DNA of 64,000 nucleotides from Diospyros lotus (taxonomy: Eukaryota; Streptophyta; Magnoliopsida; Ericales; Ebenaceae). The DNA is taken from positions 3,725,001 to 3,789,000 of the forward strand of contig NC_068350.1 in NCBI RefSeq assembly GCF_014633365.1, written 5' to 3'. Below the pieces are notes generated by a model, which saw only the letters and a list, made by a program, of their open reading frames with translations, was not told the origin of the DNA and did no database searches. Each line of letters opens with the position of its first letter. Position 1 is the stretch's first letter. Made by a program: the position numbers and the translations under genes. Of the stretch, positions 41,101-51,949 are shown one piece after another.

Positions 41101-44100
41101 AGGAAAATATACTTATAAGTTTCATACTCCTTGATTAACCAACAATACTTAGCCATTTTGAAATATATTCATAACTATATGAGTATAAGGTTTTCCAATA
41201 AATGAAAATATTTTGGAAATCATCAATAAACTAAATTTGCTAAAAATATATTTTTCAAGATTATTTTCTCCATAAATCAAAATATAAATTTCTCAACAAT
41301 AACTATTGAATAAGTAGTAAGTTCACTGACTAAATATTCTTAGTTATTAAATTAGTGAGCTTACTGCTTGCTATTTGCAAGCAACAAGTTACTGCAAGCA
41401 TTTGTGCAAGTAGCCCCCTTTACTGCAAGCATTTGATTTTATTTCATTCAATATACTGTTCAATCCATAGTAGGTTATCCATTTCCTTGTTTAAATTTGG
41501 ATATAGAAAATATTGATTGTTATATGTTGGGCTATAGTAAATCATCGGTTACAATCACAATCATCTTGCACTTGTTATTTTATTTATTTTTCATGGATGG
41601 CGAGGATTAGAGCAAGGTCTGGGATCCTGGTTCCCCTCTGTGGCAAGGTTTGGGATGAAAATTTTTGCTCTGACAGGGACCAGGGTGGCTAAAACCCAGC
41701 CCCTCCCTGTTTCCATCCTTAGTTGTATATACATTTTTGTTAATAAATGATATTCTTTAGAAAATAAATTGGGTTGGGTTTGATCAGGCTCTTTTTTGTG
41801 ATTTGAGTTGGTTTTGGGTCTCAAACTACAAGCCCAATCATGATTGGGTTAGGTCCAGTCTTATATAAAACCCGATGAAAATTTGATCTTGGTGATAGAT
41901 GAGGTTAGTAGATAACTCCTTACCATCAAATTAGCCCTAGATGTTGAGGTCTCTATTTCTTTAAAGCCATAAGTTTGTGCTCTTCACTTTTTAGGTATTT
42001 TCACGCATCTATAGAAATTTCAGTTTATATCTTCTCACTAGACAATGCAATGCCTTGGGGGAAACAATTAGATCTTTGAAAAATATATATATATATATAT
42101 ATAAAAGAATGACTGGTAGAAAGGGGAAAAAAAAAGAAGAGAATATTGAGTTTTTCAACAAAACCATGAATATGTTCTTAATGTGCCATTTTTTGTCCTG
42201 GATTTTTTCAGAGTTGAAAATTTAATGTTGTCATGTTGGTTGAACATGGAAGTACAAATTACCTTCCTTCTGTCTAACTCAAAACCAAGAGTCAATGTTC
42301 CAATTTTAATTTTTTTCCCTTGGCTACAATTTTTAGATTTAAGTTGTAGGCATTTTATGTGTTATCAAATGTAAATTTTGAAACAATTTGCATGCCTCAC
42401 TTTTTTGCTGAAAGGTAAGGATTCTTTCTTGTAAGTTCTAAGAATTTGAGTAGTCTCAAAGAGCAAAACTTGTGGACCACAGTATTAGACATTTCGATGA
42501 AAGTAAATAACTAAATAAGGGCAGAGTCAATTTGACATGGTTGGTGGACATTTGACATTTCTTGTGCTATACTGCTATTGACCGGTGAAACTCCATGTTA
42601 GGTCTATATTGAATATGATATTCTTGTAAATTCCTATCAGCTACCCTCTATCCTTGCATAAACTTGTGACTTAATGTGTGAATTTTGCAGTGTTGCAAAT
42701 CAAGAGGTATCGGAGTATGTGGAGCTTTGGCAGCTGCTGGACTGATTGCAGCTTGTGCCTCCAAAAACCTTCCTGATGATCAATGGGAGAAGTATGCTGT
42801 TGTGACCCTCATAGACTGTCGTCCAGACCTTGAACCAAGTTTTAATAGCCACGGTCTTGGTATGCTTTACTCCCCACTCTCTAATCACCCTTTGATCACT
42901 TTGCAAATAGGGGTTTATCACTTTTCTTGGCTATGCATTGCCATCCATTTTAAAAGTTTTGGTCTCATACCACCAACCCTAATTAAGTCAGCGCATGACA
43001 TCGAGGCCGATTTCTAACCTTGTGGGCCAAAATATAGGATAGCACTCTTTTAAGACATCAGTTCTAGATGTCTCCAACTTGAAGAAAAGACAAAAAAGTT
43101 GGAAAAGGAATTTGGAAGAGTATCAAGTGCCTAAAATTGTATCTTTAACTTTAGTTACTCTGGTAAACAAGATAGTGATTAAGAGTAAATCATCCACTTT
43201 GTGAGCCCATAATTCCTCAAATAATGTTGGGGACCAAGTTCACTTATTTTCATGCTGAATGATGACAATAAAGATGAACTTAGTTTAGGTTGGATTTGAT
43301 AAGTGAGAAGCTCTGCTGATGAGGACTGTTATATCCTGTTTTATAAAATTAAATCACCTGATTCTAGCTCTTCACAGAGTGCCCCTAATTTTATACATTT
43401 TCCTCTGTTTGAATTGGAAATGTATGTGCGCACGGTATTATTTCATTCATAACTAATCATGTTTTCCGTTAATGCAGTTTGAAATTCTTATTTTATTTTA
43501 TCTGGATATAGACCAACCTTGATGAATTAATTCTTTTGCACATAAAGCATAGACAATCTGCTTGATAAAGCCAGTAATATGCTGTAGAACGATACACTCA
43601 AGTTCTCTTTTGTATTACTTAATTTATATTGTCTTACTGAATATGGTGCACCCGACCTATTCAGGGTTTTACCACTCTGCCATCCTGAACACACACGACA
43701 TAAGAGGCGGAGAAAAACTCTGGGAGCTGGCGAACAGAACTTACATGTCCTTCGTGAATGCAAAGAAGAGCAGCAAGCATTTCACGGACATGGCAGACCT
43801 CAACTTCCTCATGTGCAGGGCCATCGAAAACCCGGGCTTGACTCCATCTTCATCCCTGAGAACTTCCCTCATCTCAGTATTTGAGGACCCTGTGATCGAT
43901 AACTCTACCGAAATGCATAGAGAGATTGGACTCGAGGACTACGTAGGCTGTGCTTCTGCGCACGGTGTAGGGCCCTCCATGGCTATATTCGAAACGATCC
44001 GTGACGGACAATTGAATTGTCCATGCGTGTATCCTTCCCCGTTGCATTCGAGGGAACAGGTGCAGGGGCTGGTTGATGATATGAAGAGGATTCTTGTGGA

Positions 44101-44131
44101 TGCTAGTTCTTGTGAGGATGGTGAAAGCTAA
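35134..44131 (+). CDS. Condensation/CAT-fold acyltransferase-like protein, tandem copy B
   Basis: Exons 35134-35898, 42691-42859 and 43665-44131 give 466 aa with the same intron positions and phases as copy A. Shared blocks include RPVGGTEHSWCRAV, LQNALDNLQVSHPILRSKL, WVVVLRLHTGACDRTAAAAVLREL, CGALAAAG, VTLIDCRPDLEPS, KHFTDMADLNFLMCRAIENP and YVGCASAHGVGPSM. As in copy A the HHxxxD position reads His156-Thr157-Gly-Ala-Cys-Asp161, so the usual catalytic His is Thr. Intron 1 is 6.8 kb against 114 bp in copy A and contains a fold-back element, a MITE and a long retroelement-like tract. Exon 1 is GC-rich, later exons less so. The frame is intact throughout with no early stop, so it is probably functional if the long intron is spliced. 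The biochemical role is unknown; I recognise the fold only. Confidence 0.86.
36786..37696. mobile_element. Fold-back / MULE-like element with ~200-bp inverted repeats (copy 1)
   Basis: The left arm (from about GTCTATAGCACGAACAATTT) and the right arm (ending about CATGCTAATAAGCC) are imperfect inverted repeats of roughly 200 bp. Matching blocks are AATCCAATTCGAGATGCG against CGAATTGGATCC on the right, and ATTTTAAAATATTTTGAGTG against TACTCAAAATGTTTTAAAAT. The centre is a GC-richer block of GACGATG-like repeats flanked by TG and CA/TA microsatellites. No transposase is present. It lies in intron 1 of copy B and is a relative of 50263-51721. Long TIRs suggest a MULE or fold-back type; no 9-bp duplication was confirmed. 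Confidence 0.7.
38161..38534. mobile_element. MITE, TAGTGTTTGTTAA family (copy 2, best preserved)
   Basis: Perfect 13-bp terminal inverted repeats, TAGTGTTTGTTAA at 38161-38173 and TTAACAAACACTA at 38522-38534, bound a 374-bp non-coding element in intron 1 of copy B. Its interior aligns in order with the copies at 32166 and 59151. No convincing target-site duplication was found; a TA duplication inside the repeat ends is possible. Confidence 0.82.
38590..41350. repeat. Degenerate retroelement-like tract in intron 1 of copy B
   Basis: The tract opens with CCCAAGGGGGGGGGGGTGAATTG and continues with GTGGTTCAGCC...TAGTCCAC (about 39259-39293), both reminiscent of non-coding plant LTR sequence. 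It carries many short degenerate repeats of the type GTTAAGTAGTAACCTC (39350-39470) and TACTCGACTAA (40150-40700). It has no intact coding frame. Ends and family could not be determined. Confidence 0.45.
39480..39615. repeat. 68-bp tandem duplication
   Basis: Two adjacent units, 39480-39547 and 39548-39615, each start CATGAAGC or CATGAGGC and end with a TAACCTATAA- or TAACCTTTA-type sequence. They differ at only a few positions. They lie inside the larger retroelement-like tract. Confidence 0.85.
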
Positions 44132-44151
44132 ATCGTTCCTCTTTATTATGA

Positions 44152-44255
44152 GCTTAGCTTATTGGTGAACATGTTCTAAATGAGCTAAATTGTTTGATGG
44201 AGTGCTTAGCTTATTGGTGAACATGTTCTAAATGAGCTAAATTGTTTGATGGAGT
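44152..44255 (+). repeat. Perfect 52-bp tandem duplication in the 3' region of copy B
   Basis: Units 44152-44203 and 44204-44255 are identical (beginning GCTTAGCTTATTGGTGAA, ending TTGATGGAGT) and are followed directly by a short CT microsatellite. It starts about 20 bp after the stop codon, so it is probably in the 3' UTR. Perfect identity implies a recent event or an assembly artefact. Confidence 0.92.
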
Positions 44256-44745
44256 CTCTCTCTCTCTCTCTCAAGTTATTTATCTGCAGGGCACTGAACT
44301 AACGAGATTGAATGCAAATGCTTTCTATCTTTTTGCTTGGGCCAAGACTTGAGGATCTTAGGCTCAAGTATAATGTCTAGTAGTTGTTTGGATATATAGT
44401 CATTTGTCTAACCATCATGGGTTTAATTAAGATCGAGATAACTACTGGACCATTAGCTTAATTGAAGCATCTTAGTACATTGGATGAAGATCTTTGTTCT
44501 ACCGAGAGAGAAAGAGAGAGAGAGTCATCTCCCGTATTACCAAACAAGTCAAAGCCTATAAAGCAGAGAGAAGAACCCTCTTCCATTTTGATCAAAACTT
44601 TGCCACCCATCTTCTAATGGAAACTCAAATCCTTATGTACAACATATCTCCTACTCCAAACTGTACTAAACTCTTCTTACACAGTCTTTTGTATGTGGCT
44701 AGCTATCTTCTTCCCGCCATTGCAGCTTCCGGCCGGCGAGATCCC
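44256..44745. other. Spacer between copy B and the SAUR gene
   Basis: The convergent 3' ends of copy B (plus) and the SAUR gene (minus) share this spacer. It contains a GA microsatellite at about 44504-44524 and nothing else recognisable. A long plus-strand open frame from 44494 through the SAUR gene is its antisense shadow. Confidence 0.6.
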
Positions 44746-45126
44746 TCACAAAAACTCTTCCATCAGCTTCCCCAAATCAAACCTGCCATGGCAGCTCTCC
44801 ACGGCGGCGACCACCTCCTGGAACGCCTCCACGCTGCACGGAACCACCAGCCCGTTTCGCTGATCGAACCCGAACTCGTCGTAGGCCTTCTCCAGCAGCA
44901 TCTTGAACAGCGGGTGCGAGAGGTATCCCGTTGGCACCACAAACCGCCGCCTCTCCTCTCCCACGTAGATCGCCAAGAACCCCGTCGGCGTCTTGCCGGA
45001 ACTCGATTCCTCGTCTCCACCGCAGCACTCCGCCCCCATCAAGAGACACTCATGCTCGGCTCCGCCCATAACTTTCACCTTCTTCTTGGCCAGCTTTTTC
45101 ACAGAACCCATCTTCTTTCCCAGCAT
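44746..45126 (-). CDS. SAUR family auxin-responsive protein, intronless
   Basis: A single exon of 126 aa from the ATG at 45126 to the TGA at 44746. The basic N-terminus (GSVKKLAKKKVKV) and a Cys/Glu-rich linker lead to the SAUR domain, TPTGFLAIYVGEERRRFVVPTGYLSHPLF then LLEKAYDEFGFDQRNGLVVPC and ending near FLxxV-like AFQEVVAAVES. SAURs promote acid growth, typically by inhibiting PP2C.D phosphatases and so activating plasma-membrane proton ATPases. Intronless structure and length are normal for the family. The ATG is chosen over an upstream in-frame GTG. The leader carries a CT tract preceded by a C run (plus-strand 45132-45172). Which SAUR clade it belongs to is not clear. Confidence 0.93.
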   Translation of the reverse strand: MLGKKMGSVKKLAKKKVKVMGGAEHECLLMGAECCGGDEESSSGKTPTGFLAIYVGEERRRFVVPTGYLSHPLFKMLLEKAYDEFGFDQRNGLVVPCSVEAFQEVVAAVESCHGRFDLGKLMEEFL

Positions 45127-45131
45127 TTTCA

Positions 45132-45168
<37 letters not shown>

Positions 45169-46228
45169 GGGTTGCTTGATTGGAGCATTAACGGGGGAGA
45201 GGGTGGATTATTTGTAGTGTGGTTTGAGAGGGAGAATTGTCACCACTAAAATGATGCTCTTGCCAATCAAAAAAATAATAAAAAAATAAATGATGTCCTT
45301 TGACTATATACAGAGACCATATAAAATGGTTAGTTTTTGCAATTTCCACTATAAATTGTGATCAGTGGGTGGATTATTCCTCGTCTTATATGCAATCAGA
45401 TGGCTTTGACTTGTCAATAGTTTAGACCACGGTTTAATACCCTCCTTCAAAGTCTCAGAATATAATTTGCATTAGCAGCATTACCAAATGACGAGGCTTC
45501 CCACTAATTCATCATGTACTGTTTCATTTTAATTAATATAAAAAGAGACTTGATTTATATATAATTTATATATATGAGTTTTGATCTTGTAAGCGACATT
45601 ATAGTATTAAATAATATAAATTAAGCAACGTTGCATAAGGGACTAAAACTCATATATATATATATTTATTATGTATAACCAACCCTACAGTGGTGGTCCA
45701 TGCCTGTTTTGCCAATGGGTGAGACCAAGATGTAAAGTTGGTAATAATAATGCCTCTTGTTTGAAGTATTAAGTAGTCTTCTCTTTATAATTCTTACTAA
45801 AAAAATTATTTTCTGAACTCAAATTTACTTCTCTGTAAACTAAAAAACACAGCACTTAGGACCATTTAATGACGACCGACACAATGCGTTTGCAACCATC
45901 TCGACGGCAATTTTGCAACTGGGAGGAGGAGGGGAATCTAGATTCAGTCATCTTGAGTTGGGAAGAGACAGGTGGCTGCATGCTGGCTGCTTGCAAGGGT
46001 ATGTACATCCTTGTTTATACGTATAGCACTATAGCTTCAGCCAATTAATTAATTAGTTAGTTCCATATATATATATATTTTAAATCTCAACTTTCCTCTC
46101 TCAGAAAAAACAAAGGAAAGAAGGGAAGTGAGTCAACTTCTCAGAACAAGAGAGAGAATCAAACCAATGAAGATGACATCCCTCAATGTACCCACCTCCC
46201 AATAACTATATATATACATATATATATA

Positions 46229-46273
<45 letters not shown>

Positions 46274-46277
<4 letters not shown>

Positions 46278-46405
46278 GCTTTCGGTTTGGTGGACGGCTG
46301 AAAATGGCGGATCAATTAAGAAAGTGGAGGAGGTTGGAGCAAAGCATGGCCTCTTCTATCGCTTTGGGTGATAGAAGTTCAAAGCTACCGACTTCAGTTT
46401 TGTGA
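46274..46405 (+). CDS. Small open frame, 43 aa, downstream of a (GA)n leader
   Basis: ATG at 46274 follows directly after a 42-base GA tract and a TA-rich stretch; TGA is at 46403-46405. The peptide begins MGFRFGGRLK and contains a basic run (LRKWRRLEQ). Its composition is more protein-like than the flanking DNA. I do not recognise it. It may be a first exon, a small peptide gene or chance. Confidence 0.2.
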
Positions 46406-47404
46406 CCCTCAGACGTGCTTGGAAGAAAGGAAGTACAACTCTGACCCACGCTTACAGACAGATGTATGTATATATACATATATATATATATCATTTAGGT
46501 GTTAATATATATCATTTCTATGGTAACTTAGTGGTTTAAGAATTTATCGGTCCAAATTTTAAATCGATTTTACTTGCTAAATAGTTTAGACTCGTGACAA
46601 TAGCATTAAAAAGAATGATAGACGTAAGATATGAGAATGTGCACATTTGACGATCTTACGATATTCATTATAACTCAAATTATCGTTAGTTGACAATACC
46701 CAAACAAAATTATTGCATTAATTATCTTTTTTTTTTTCTTTTTTTACTAAACAAATGTATTTATATATACATATAAAACAATTATAATTCTATTATTACT
46801 CGAACATCATAATGAATTAATAAAGTGAAAATGTCATCATCAAACAATTTAGAGTCTGCAAAAATAAAAACAATCAGAAGACGTAAGAAAATTCTTATGT
46901 AAACATTGCAATACTTAAGTCAAATCTTAAAAATTTGAAGGTCGAGTTTTTCTAAATCCCCATTAAAATTCTTATCAATAATATCTATCTTAATATTTTA
47001 GACTTCTCTGGTATTATAATTCATATGAATAATATTTCTTCTAATATTCTAAAATTTTATTAGAATTAGAATTCTTTATTTATAATGTCTATTCTTTTCA
47101 TATAACGCTTAAAAAGATTTTTAGATATCTAAGTTATCTAATTTACGTGTTATACAGACCTTCGATTTAAGAAAAAAATTACATAATTTTAACTTAAAAA
47201 ATTATTTTAACCTTTTTTTTAATATCCTAATAGACATTTCGCTATGACACAACAAACTCGTTTGAGTCTGTTTTTTTACCGTCAATTAACTGCGATTCGC
47301 CATTGAATTGGGTTGGAGAGAGAGAGAGAGAATGGAATGGTTGACAAAAGAAAGGATCCAGTGAGAAGAGGACAGGAAGGAAGGACTCTGAGTGAGCATT
47401 AACT

Positions 47405-47431
47405 TGGGTTTGGGTTTGGGTTTGGGTTTGG
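47405..47431. repeat. Short GGGTTT hexamer array
   Basis: About four and a half units of TTGGGT/GGGTTT. It resembles, but is not, the plant telomere unit TTTAGGG. Confidence 0.7.
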
Positions 47432-48733
47432 TTTGGTGGGTTGAACAGATGATGTGATATGATACGATATGAGTGATGGAATGACAGTAATGCCACTCAT
47501 AAGACAGAAGACTAAACAGACTTCCAAAGAGTCGCTATATATTCACATCATATATTAAAAAGTCTTCAATATATATGTCACTGTTAGTTAGTGTTAGGCC
47601 TCTTTGTTTCATATCCTTTTGCTTAATTTATATATTAATATTAATATTAATAATAATTCCTACTCACATATGTGCTTGCACGTACAATGCATGTACATAT
47701 ATATATATAATTAGTATTTTTATTAATAAATTAATCTGTGATTATTAAAAATACCCTTTGAATCTTCTCACCAAGTTTCAATTTCACACATGTGATTTTG
47801 GGTTTTTATTAGTAAAGAGTGTTTTGATTTTTAATTGAAATATATTATTGTTTTACAAATATACCACTATAATAAATTTAGATCAATATTTTTTTTTTAT
47901 CAAAAATATAATAATTAAAATTTATAAACTGAGATGTTTGTGGTTGAGTCAGATAAGGAATTACAAGTCGACAGGCTGCTCGATTCGTTGTCTTGAAGAA
48001 TTCAATGTCTTTATTCAAGGGAGAAATCAATAGTCAATGCTCTTGAATAAAGAGCTCAATGATTGAAGTAGGAGAAAGATGAGTTACTTGAGGAAGCTCC
48101 GAATATCCTTCTATTATCTATCTTATTTCGAAAAAACTAATATCTTGTCCTAGATGATAGATTATAACAGATATAAATCATAATAATTAAACTTATTAAA
48201 ATACTCAAAATATTATACTATACTTAACATTAGTTTAAATAAATAAAATTGGATCATTTTGATCAAATCGTTTTTTTTTTTAAAGTTTTGTATATGATTC
48301 AGTTTTTATTACATACAAAGTCAATTAAATCAGTTTGGTCCCGAAATTAACCTAAATCATCGGATTCTTTCAACCTTTAAGAATAATTTTATTGACTCTC
48401 ACTCCCACGGGGTCTTTGGCCACGTGATGTCTTTATAGATGATATATTCTTAAATTGACCTTGAAATGGGACCATGCGAGAATAACAAGTGCCATAAACG
48501 CTAATTTTCAAAATTCCTACAGTTTTAGCCTTTAGGGGACCCCAAAGGAAGAACATTTTGTGGACGTTTTTGGTCCAAGGGAGACACTTGGGCTTTGAAA
48601 TCATGAGAGCCCCTCTGGGTCTGGGGGGGTCAGGGTCACATCTCATCGGGTGCTGGCCGTAATGCTTGACCGTACGGTCAATTTTTTAATAAAAAATTTC
48701 CATTATCTTTAAAGAATTAACAGGACTAGTTGA

Positions 48734-50240
48734 TGTTAGTAAACATGATTGGATCATACATATTTAAAAAATAAAATTTAATTTTATTGATATCATATTT
48801 TTCAAATCTTACGGTTTAAATCGAAGGCATAAAACGAAAAATTACCTTAAAATGAAATCTGATTTTGTAGCTGATAGCCTACCTGATATCTCCCACGCAT
48901 GAGATGTCAAGTCTGTCCACCCGAAATCTTCAAGATTTCGATAGACTTGAGAGAAAAATGGACACAAAAATTTTCTCTAAATTTTATGTTCTAATTCAAC
49001 TGATTGATTATTGGATTCTGAGTTTAATGTTATATTTATAAACAAAAAACCCTAAAACCCTAAATGCTATTGGACTGGGATTTAGGTGCTAGCAAAAAGC
49101 CAAATTCAACTTAATAATTAAATAAATAATCATATTACTTATTTAATTATTCTTATTTCTTTAATAAATAATTATACTTATAATTTAGTAATTCCATAAT
49201 TATTAAATTTGCTCTTTTTTCTTTTAAAACGATTTCTATTGGGTGAGACTTTCTGGATTAACAATTAAATTGGCAACGAGAATTAATTATTAATTCTGGA
49301 AAATCATGAGTGACACCTAGCAATATGTTATGATTACCCAATTTAATGTGAAGCGGGAATGTAAACCTTATACTACGGTGCCCTGTAATATAATCTCTCT
49401 ACCATACTATATCCCAACAAGATATGAGATCACGATCAACAGTTCAAATCTCTCAATCTCGTCATATGACCAAATCCAATAATCACATTCGACTAATATG
49501 ACACAATCTCTACGGAATTCAAATTCCGTCGTCATATTATCTTGACCAAGGATTTATCGTCAAGTGACCACTGGATCGTATAGGATATCCTCTTCGTATA
49601 TCTCGAGGTGATAGATTCCATGTCTGATGCACACATACCTCATGTGTCACTGAACTAGGCACATAGATACGTATGGCTATCCCTGATTAGGACAACCATA
49701 TAATATCGTTGATATCCTAATCCACCAACACACAGATATCCATGTCATCTGAGGTTTAAGGACTAATACAAATCCGTAGTTAATATTGAATCATTGACCC
49801 GTGAGATAAAACCCATGTGATTCAATATTAATAGTCCTATTCAGTGAACTCGTTCTTACAATGAGCACCCATTCGTATTCCTTATGTATCTCATATAGAG
49901 TGGTACGAAACCCACCAATCTTATCTTTCGGTATCTTATACTGAACAAAGATGAAGACTATGTGCCATCCTTTGCGAGTTGCTAATTATTCGGATTAGGA
50001 ACTTTATGGCCAGGAATATATTTATAGTATAACGTATTGTGGATTATCTATCTCGATTATTCTTAACAATTAAGAATGGTATCCCACTCCTTATTATACT
50101 AAAGGATATTTCTATGTTCAATTCAAACCATATTGCTATTTAAATTAAACATAAAACTTACAGGTAAATAGTGTTTAAAAAATTACAAGATCAAATCATA
50201 TTGTGTCACTAGAACTGATCTTAAGGGTTTATATCTAACA
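48734..50240. mobile_element. Solo LTR, 1507 bp, with GTTGA target-site duplication
   Basis: Starts TGTTAGTAAACATG and ends TTTATATCTAACA, so the ends are TGTTAG/CTAACA inverted repeats of the TG...CA type. A perfect direct repeat GTTGA flanks it at 48729-48733 and 50241-50245. There are no gag-pol remnants inside. The right end read in reverse, TGTTAGATATAAACCCTTA, is a common form of plant LTR start, so the element probably points to the minus strand. The lack of internal decay signals and the intact duplication suggest a moderately young insertion. Confidence 0.85.
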
Positions 50241-50262
50241 GTTGATGACTAACCAATTATTC

Positions 50263-51721
50263 TTAGGACTATTAACATGAAAAAATTAAATCTTTTTCAA
50301 ATTTTGTGATTTTATCTAAGTATTTTAATTTTGGTATTAGATGTTTGATTTGGTCGATTGGTTCCTGGACCGTTCGGGCCTAATCTCAGCCCTCTTCTTA
50401 AGCCCAATCTTATCCCTTTCCTTAGGCCTAATCTTGGTCATCCCTTTGGACCTAACCTTGGCCCAGCACCAGCCTACCACGACATCATTGCGACTCTCAC
50501 TAGGTATCTGCACGGCCGACTCAAATCATGTTCTCATTAATGGTGAATCTCATCCATATTAATGAGGGTCTTATCACCACCTTGCTACCACCTGGAATCT
50601 ACATCGGCGCCGGATAATGAGTCTCATCACCTACAAACGCGTGATGCATGCATGCATGAGAACAACATCTCCTCCTCCTCTTACATCAATCAGATCTCTT
50701 CAGAGCTAATGTATATTCTGACATCTGACCTATTGATACACTGTCTCTCTTTACTCTTTTACTCACTCAGGCGTCGGAGTGCTTGCAGGTGCCAACCGCC
50801 CCCGGATGGACCCTTCGCTGGAGCTTGTGCCTTGCCGTTGCAATCCCGCCTTCGATCATTCTTCTTTGGTGAGAAAGGAACATATGTAATTTTAACCATG
50901 ACCCAAATTCAATTTGAGAGGCTTGTATGTCTACTGACGTGGCATGCCACATAGCGTTTAAAATGTTTTGAGTGGGCCTCACGTTGACACACGTAAAAAA
51001 AAATAAAAAATATTAAATATATATATGTTATATATATATACACACACAAAGAGAAGAAGCACGCAGAAGACAGGGACGAGGATGATAACGAAAGAGGACA
51101 GCGACGACCAATCTGGAAGCTAGAAGCGATGATTAATCTGAACTTCCTTCTGCTTACGATGATCGATTTGGGCTTGCTCTTGCTCACGGTGATAATGACT
51201 AATCTGAAAGCTGGACCGACAACTGATCTGGGCTTCCTCTTGCTCATGGCCATCTCACAAAAAGTGACCAACATCCCTTTACTCTTTTTGGTCGATCACA
51301 TCCTTTGTCGGCCCCTCAACAATTGGCCATTGAGCTTCCAGATTCTAGATCAGCCTCCATCGCTGCCTTCAGCTTCTAGATTGGTCGTCGCCTTTAACCC
51401 AGTACCGTCACCGATCGCGATCTCCGTCCTTGTCTTTCGCATGCCTTTCTTCTCTTTGTGTGTGTATATATATATAACACATATATATGTTATTTTCTTT
51501 TTTATTTTTCCCAAGTGTGTCAACGTGGGCCACTCAAAATATTTTGAAATGACAAGTGGCGTGCCACATCAACGAGCGCACATGCCTCTCAAATCGAATT
51601 TGAGTTGTGGCTAAAATTGCAACTAATTGATCAAATATGACATTTATTGTCAAAATTCCAATGTTCGGATAAAATCGTAAAAATGTAAAAATATTTGGCC
51701 TTTTCATACTATTAGCCCTTA
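50263..51721. mobile_element. Fold-back / MULE-like element (copy 2) with an interrupted left arm
   Basis: The right arm (about 51490-51721) and left arm are long inverted repeats that also match the element at 36786-37696: AAATATTTTGAGTGG..., GACGTGGCATGCCACAT and CAAATTCAATTTGAGAGGC are shared. The left arm is split: 50263-50362 matches the arm's outer part and 50886 onward the inner part, with about 520 bp between. The centre is GC-richer and palindromic, with an open plus-strand frame (51129-51614) that has no recognisable domain and is probably not a gene. Confidence 0.65.
50363..50885. mobile_element. Insertion nested in the left arm of the fold-back element, LTR-like
   Basis: About 520 bp absent from the corresponding arm. 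It contains CTCACTCAGGCGTCGGAGTGC and GCAGGTGCCAACCGCCCCC (about 50763-50804), a sequence style common near the 3' part of plant LTRs. No TG...CA ends with a target duplication could be fixed, so class is uncertain. Confidence 0.4.
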
Positions 51722-51949
51722 TTTTTACAGAGAATAGTAAGTGACATAAGTTTAAATTAATTAAAGTTAGGGTGCGTTTCATTAGCCAGATTTTTCATGA
51801 AAAATGCTCATTTTTCACCTAAAATCTAACATTTGGGGTGTTTGAATGTTTTTTTTTTAATAGGCAACTTATTTTCTAACTTTTGCTCACATGACCTGAT
51901 TTTCCTCCAAAAGTTGAAAAATATTTTCTCAATCTCGCATTACCCTCTT

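Larger units (their letters stand above)
45127..48733. other. Intergenic, AT-rich, microsatellites and one small open frame
   Basis: No established gene is present. The left end contains the SAUR leader and promoter. Other contents are a (GA)21 tract at about 46232-46273, a 44-codon open frame (46274-46405, separate entry), a telomere-like GGGTTT hexamer array at about 47405-47431, and several TA microsatellites. A less AT-rich block at about 48395-48660 could be an old repeat but shows no ends. Confidence 0.5.

Noticed and set aside
44494..45249. 251-aa plus-strand open frame
   Set aside because: It is antisense to the well-supported SAUR gene and arises from its GC-rich codons; the ends run into GA microsatellites.
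47405..47431. Interstitial telomere
   Set aside because: The unit is GGGTTT, not TTTAGGG, and is only a few copies long.
51129..51614. 161-aa open frame
   Set aside because: Lies within the centre and right arm of the fold-back element, is hydrophobic and repetitive, and has no homologue I recognise.
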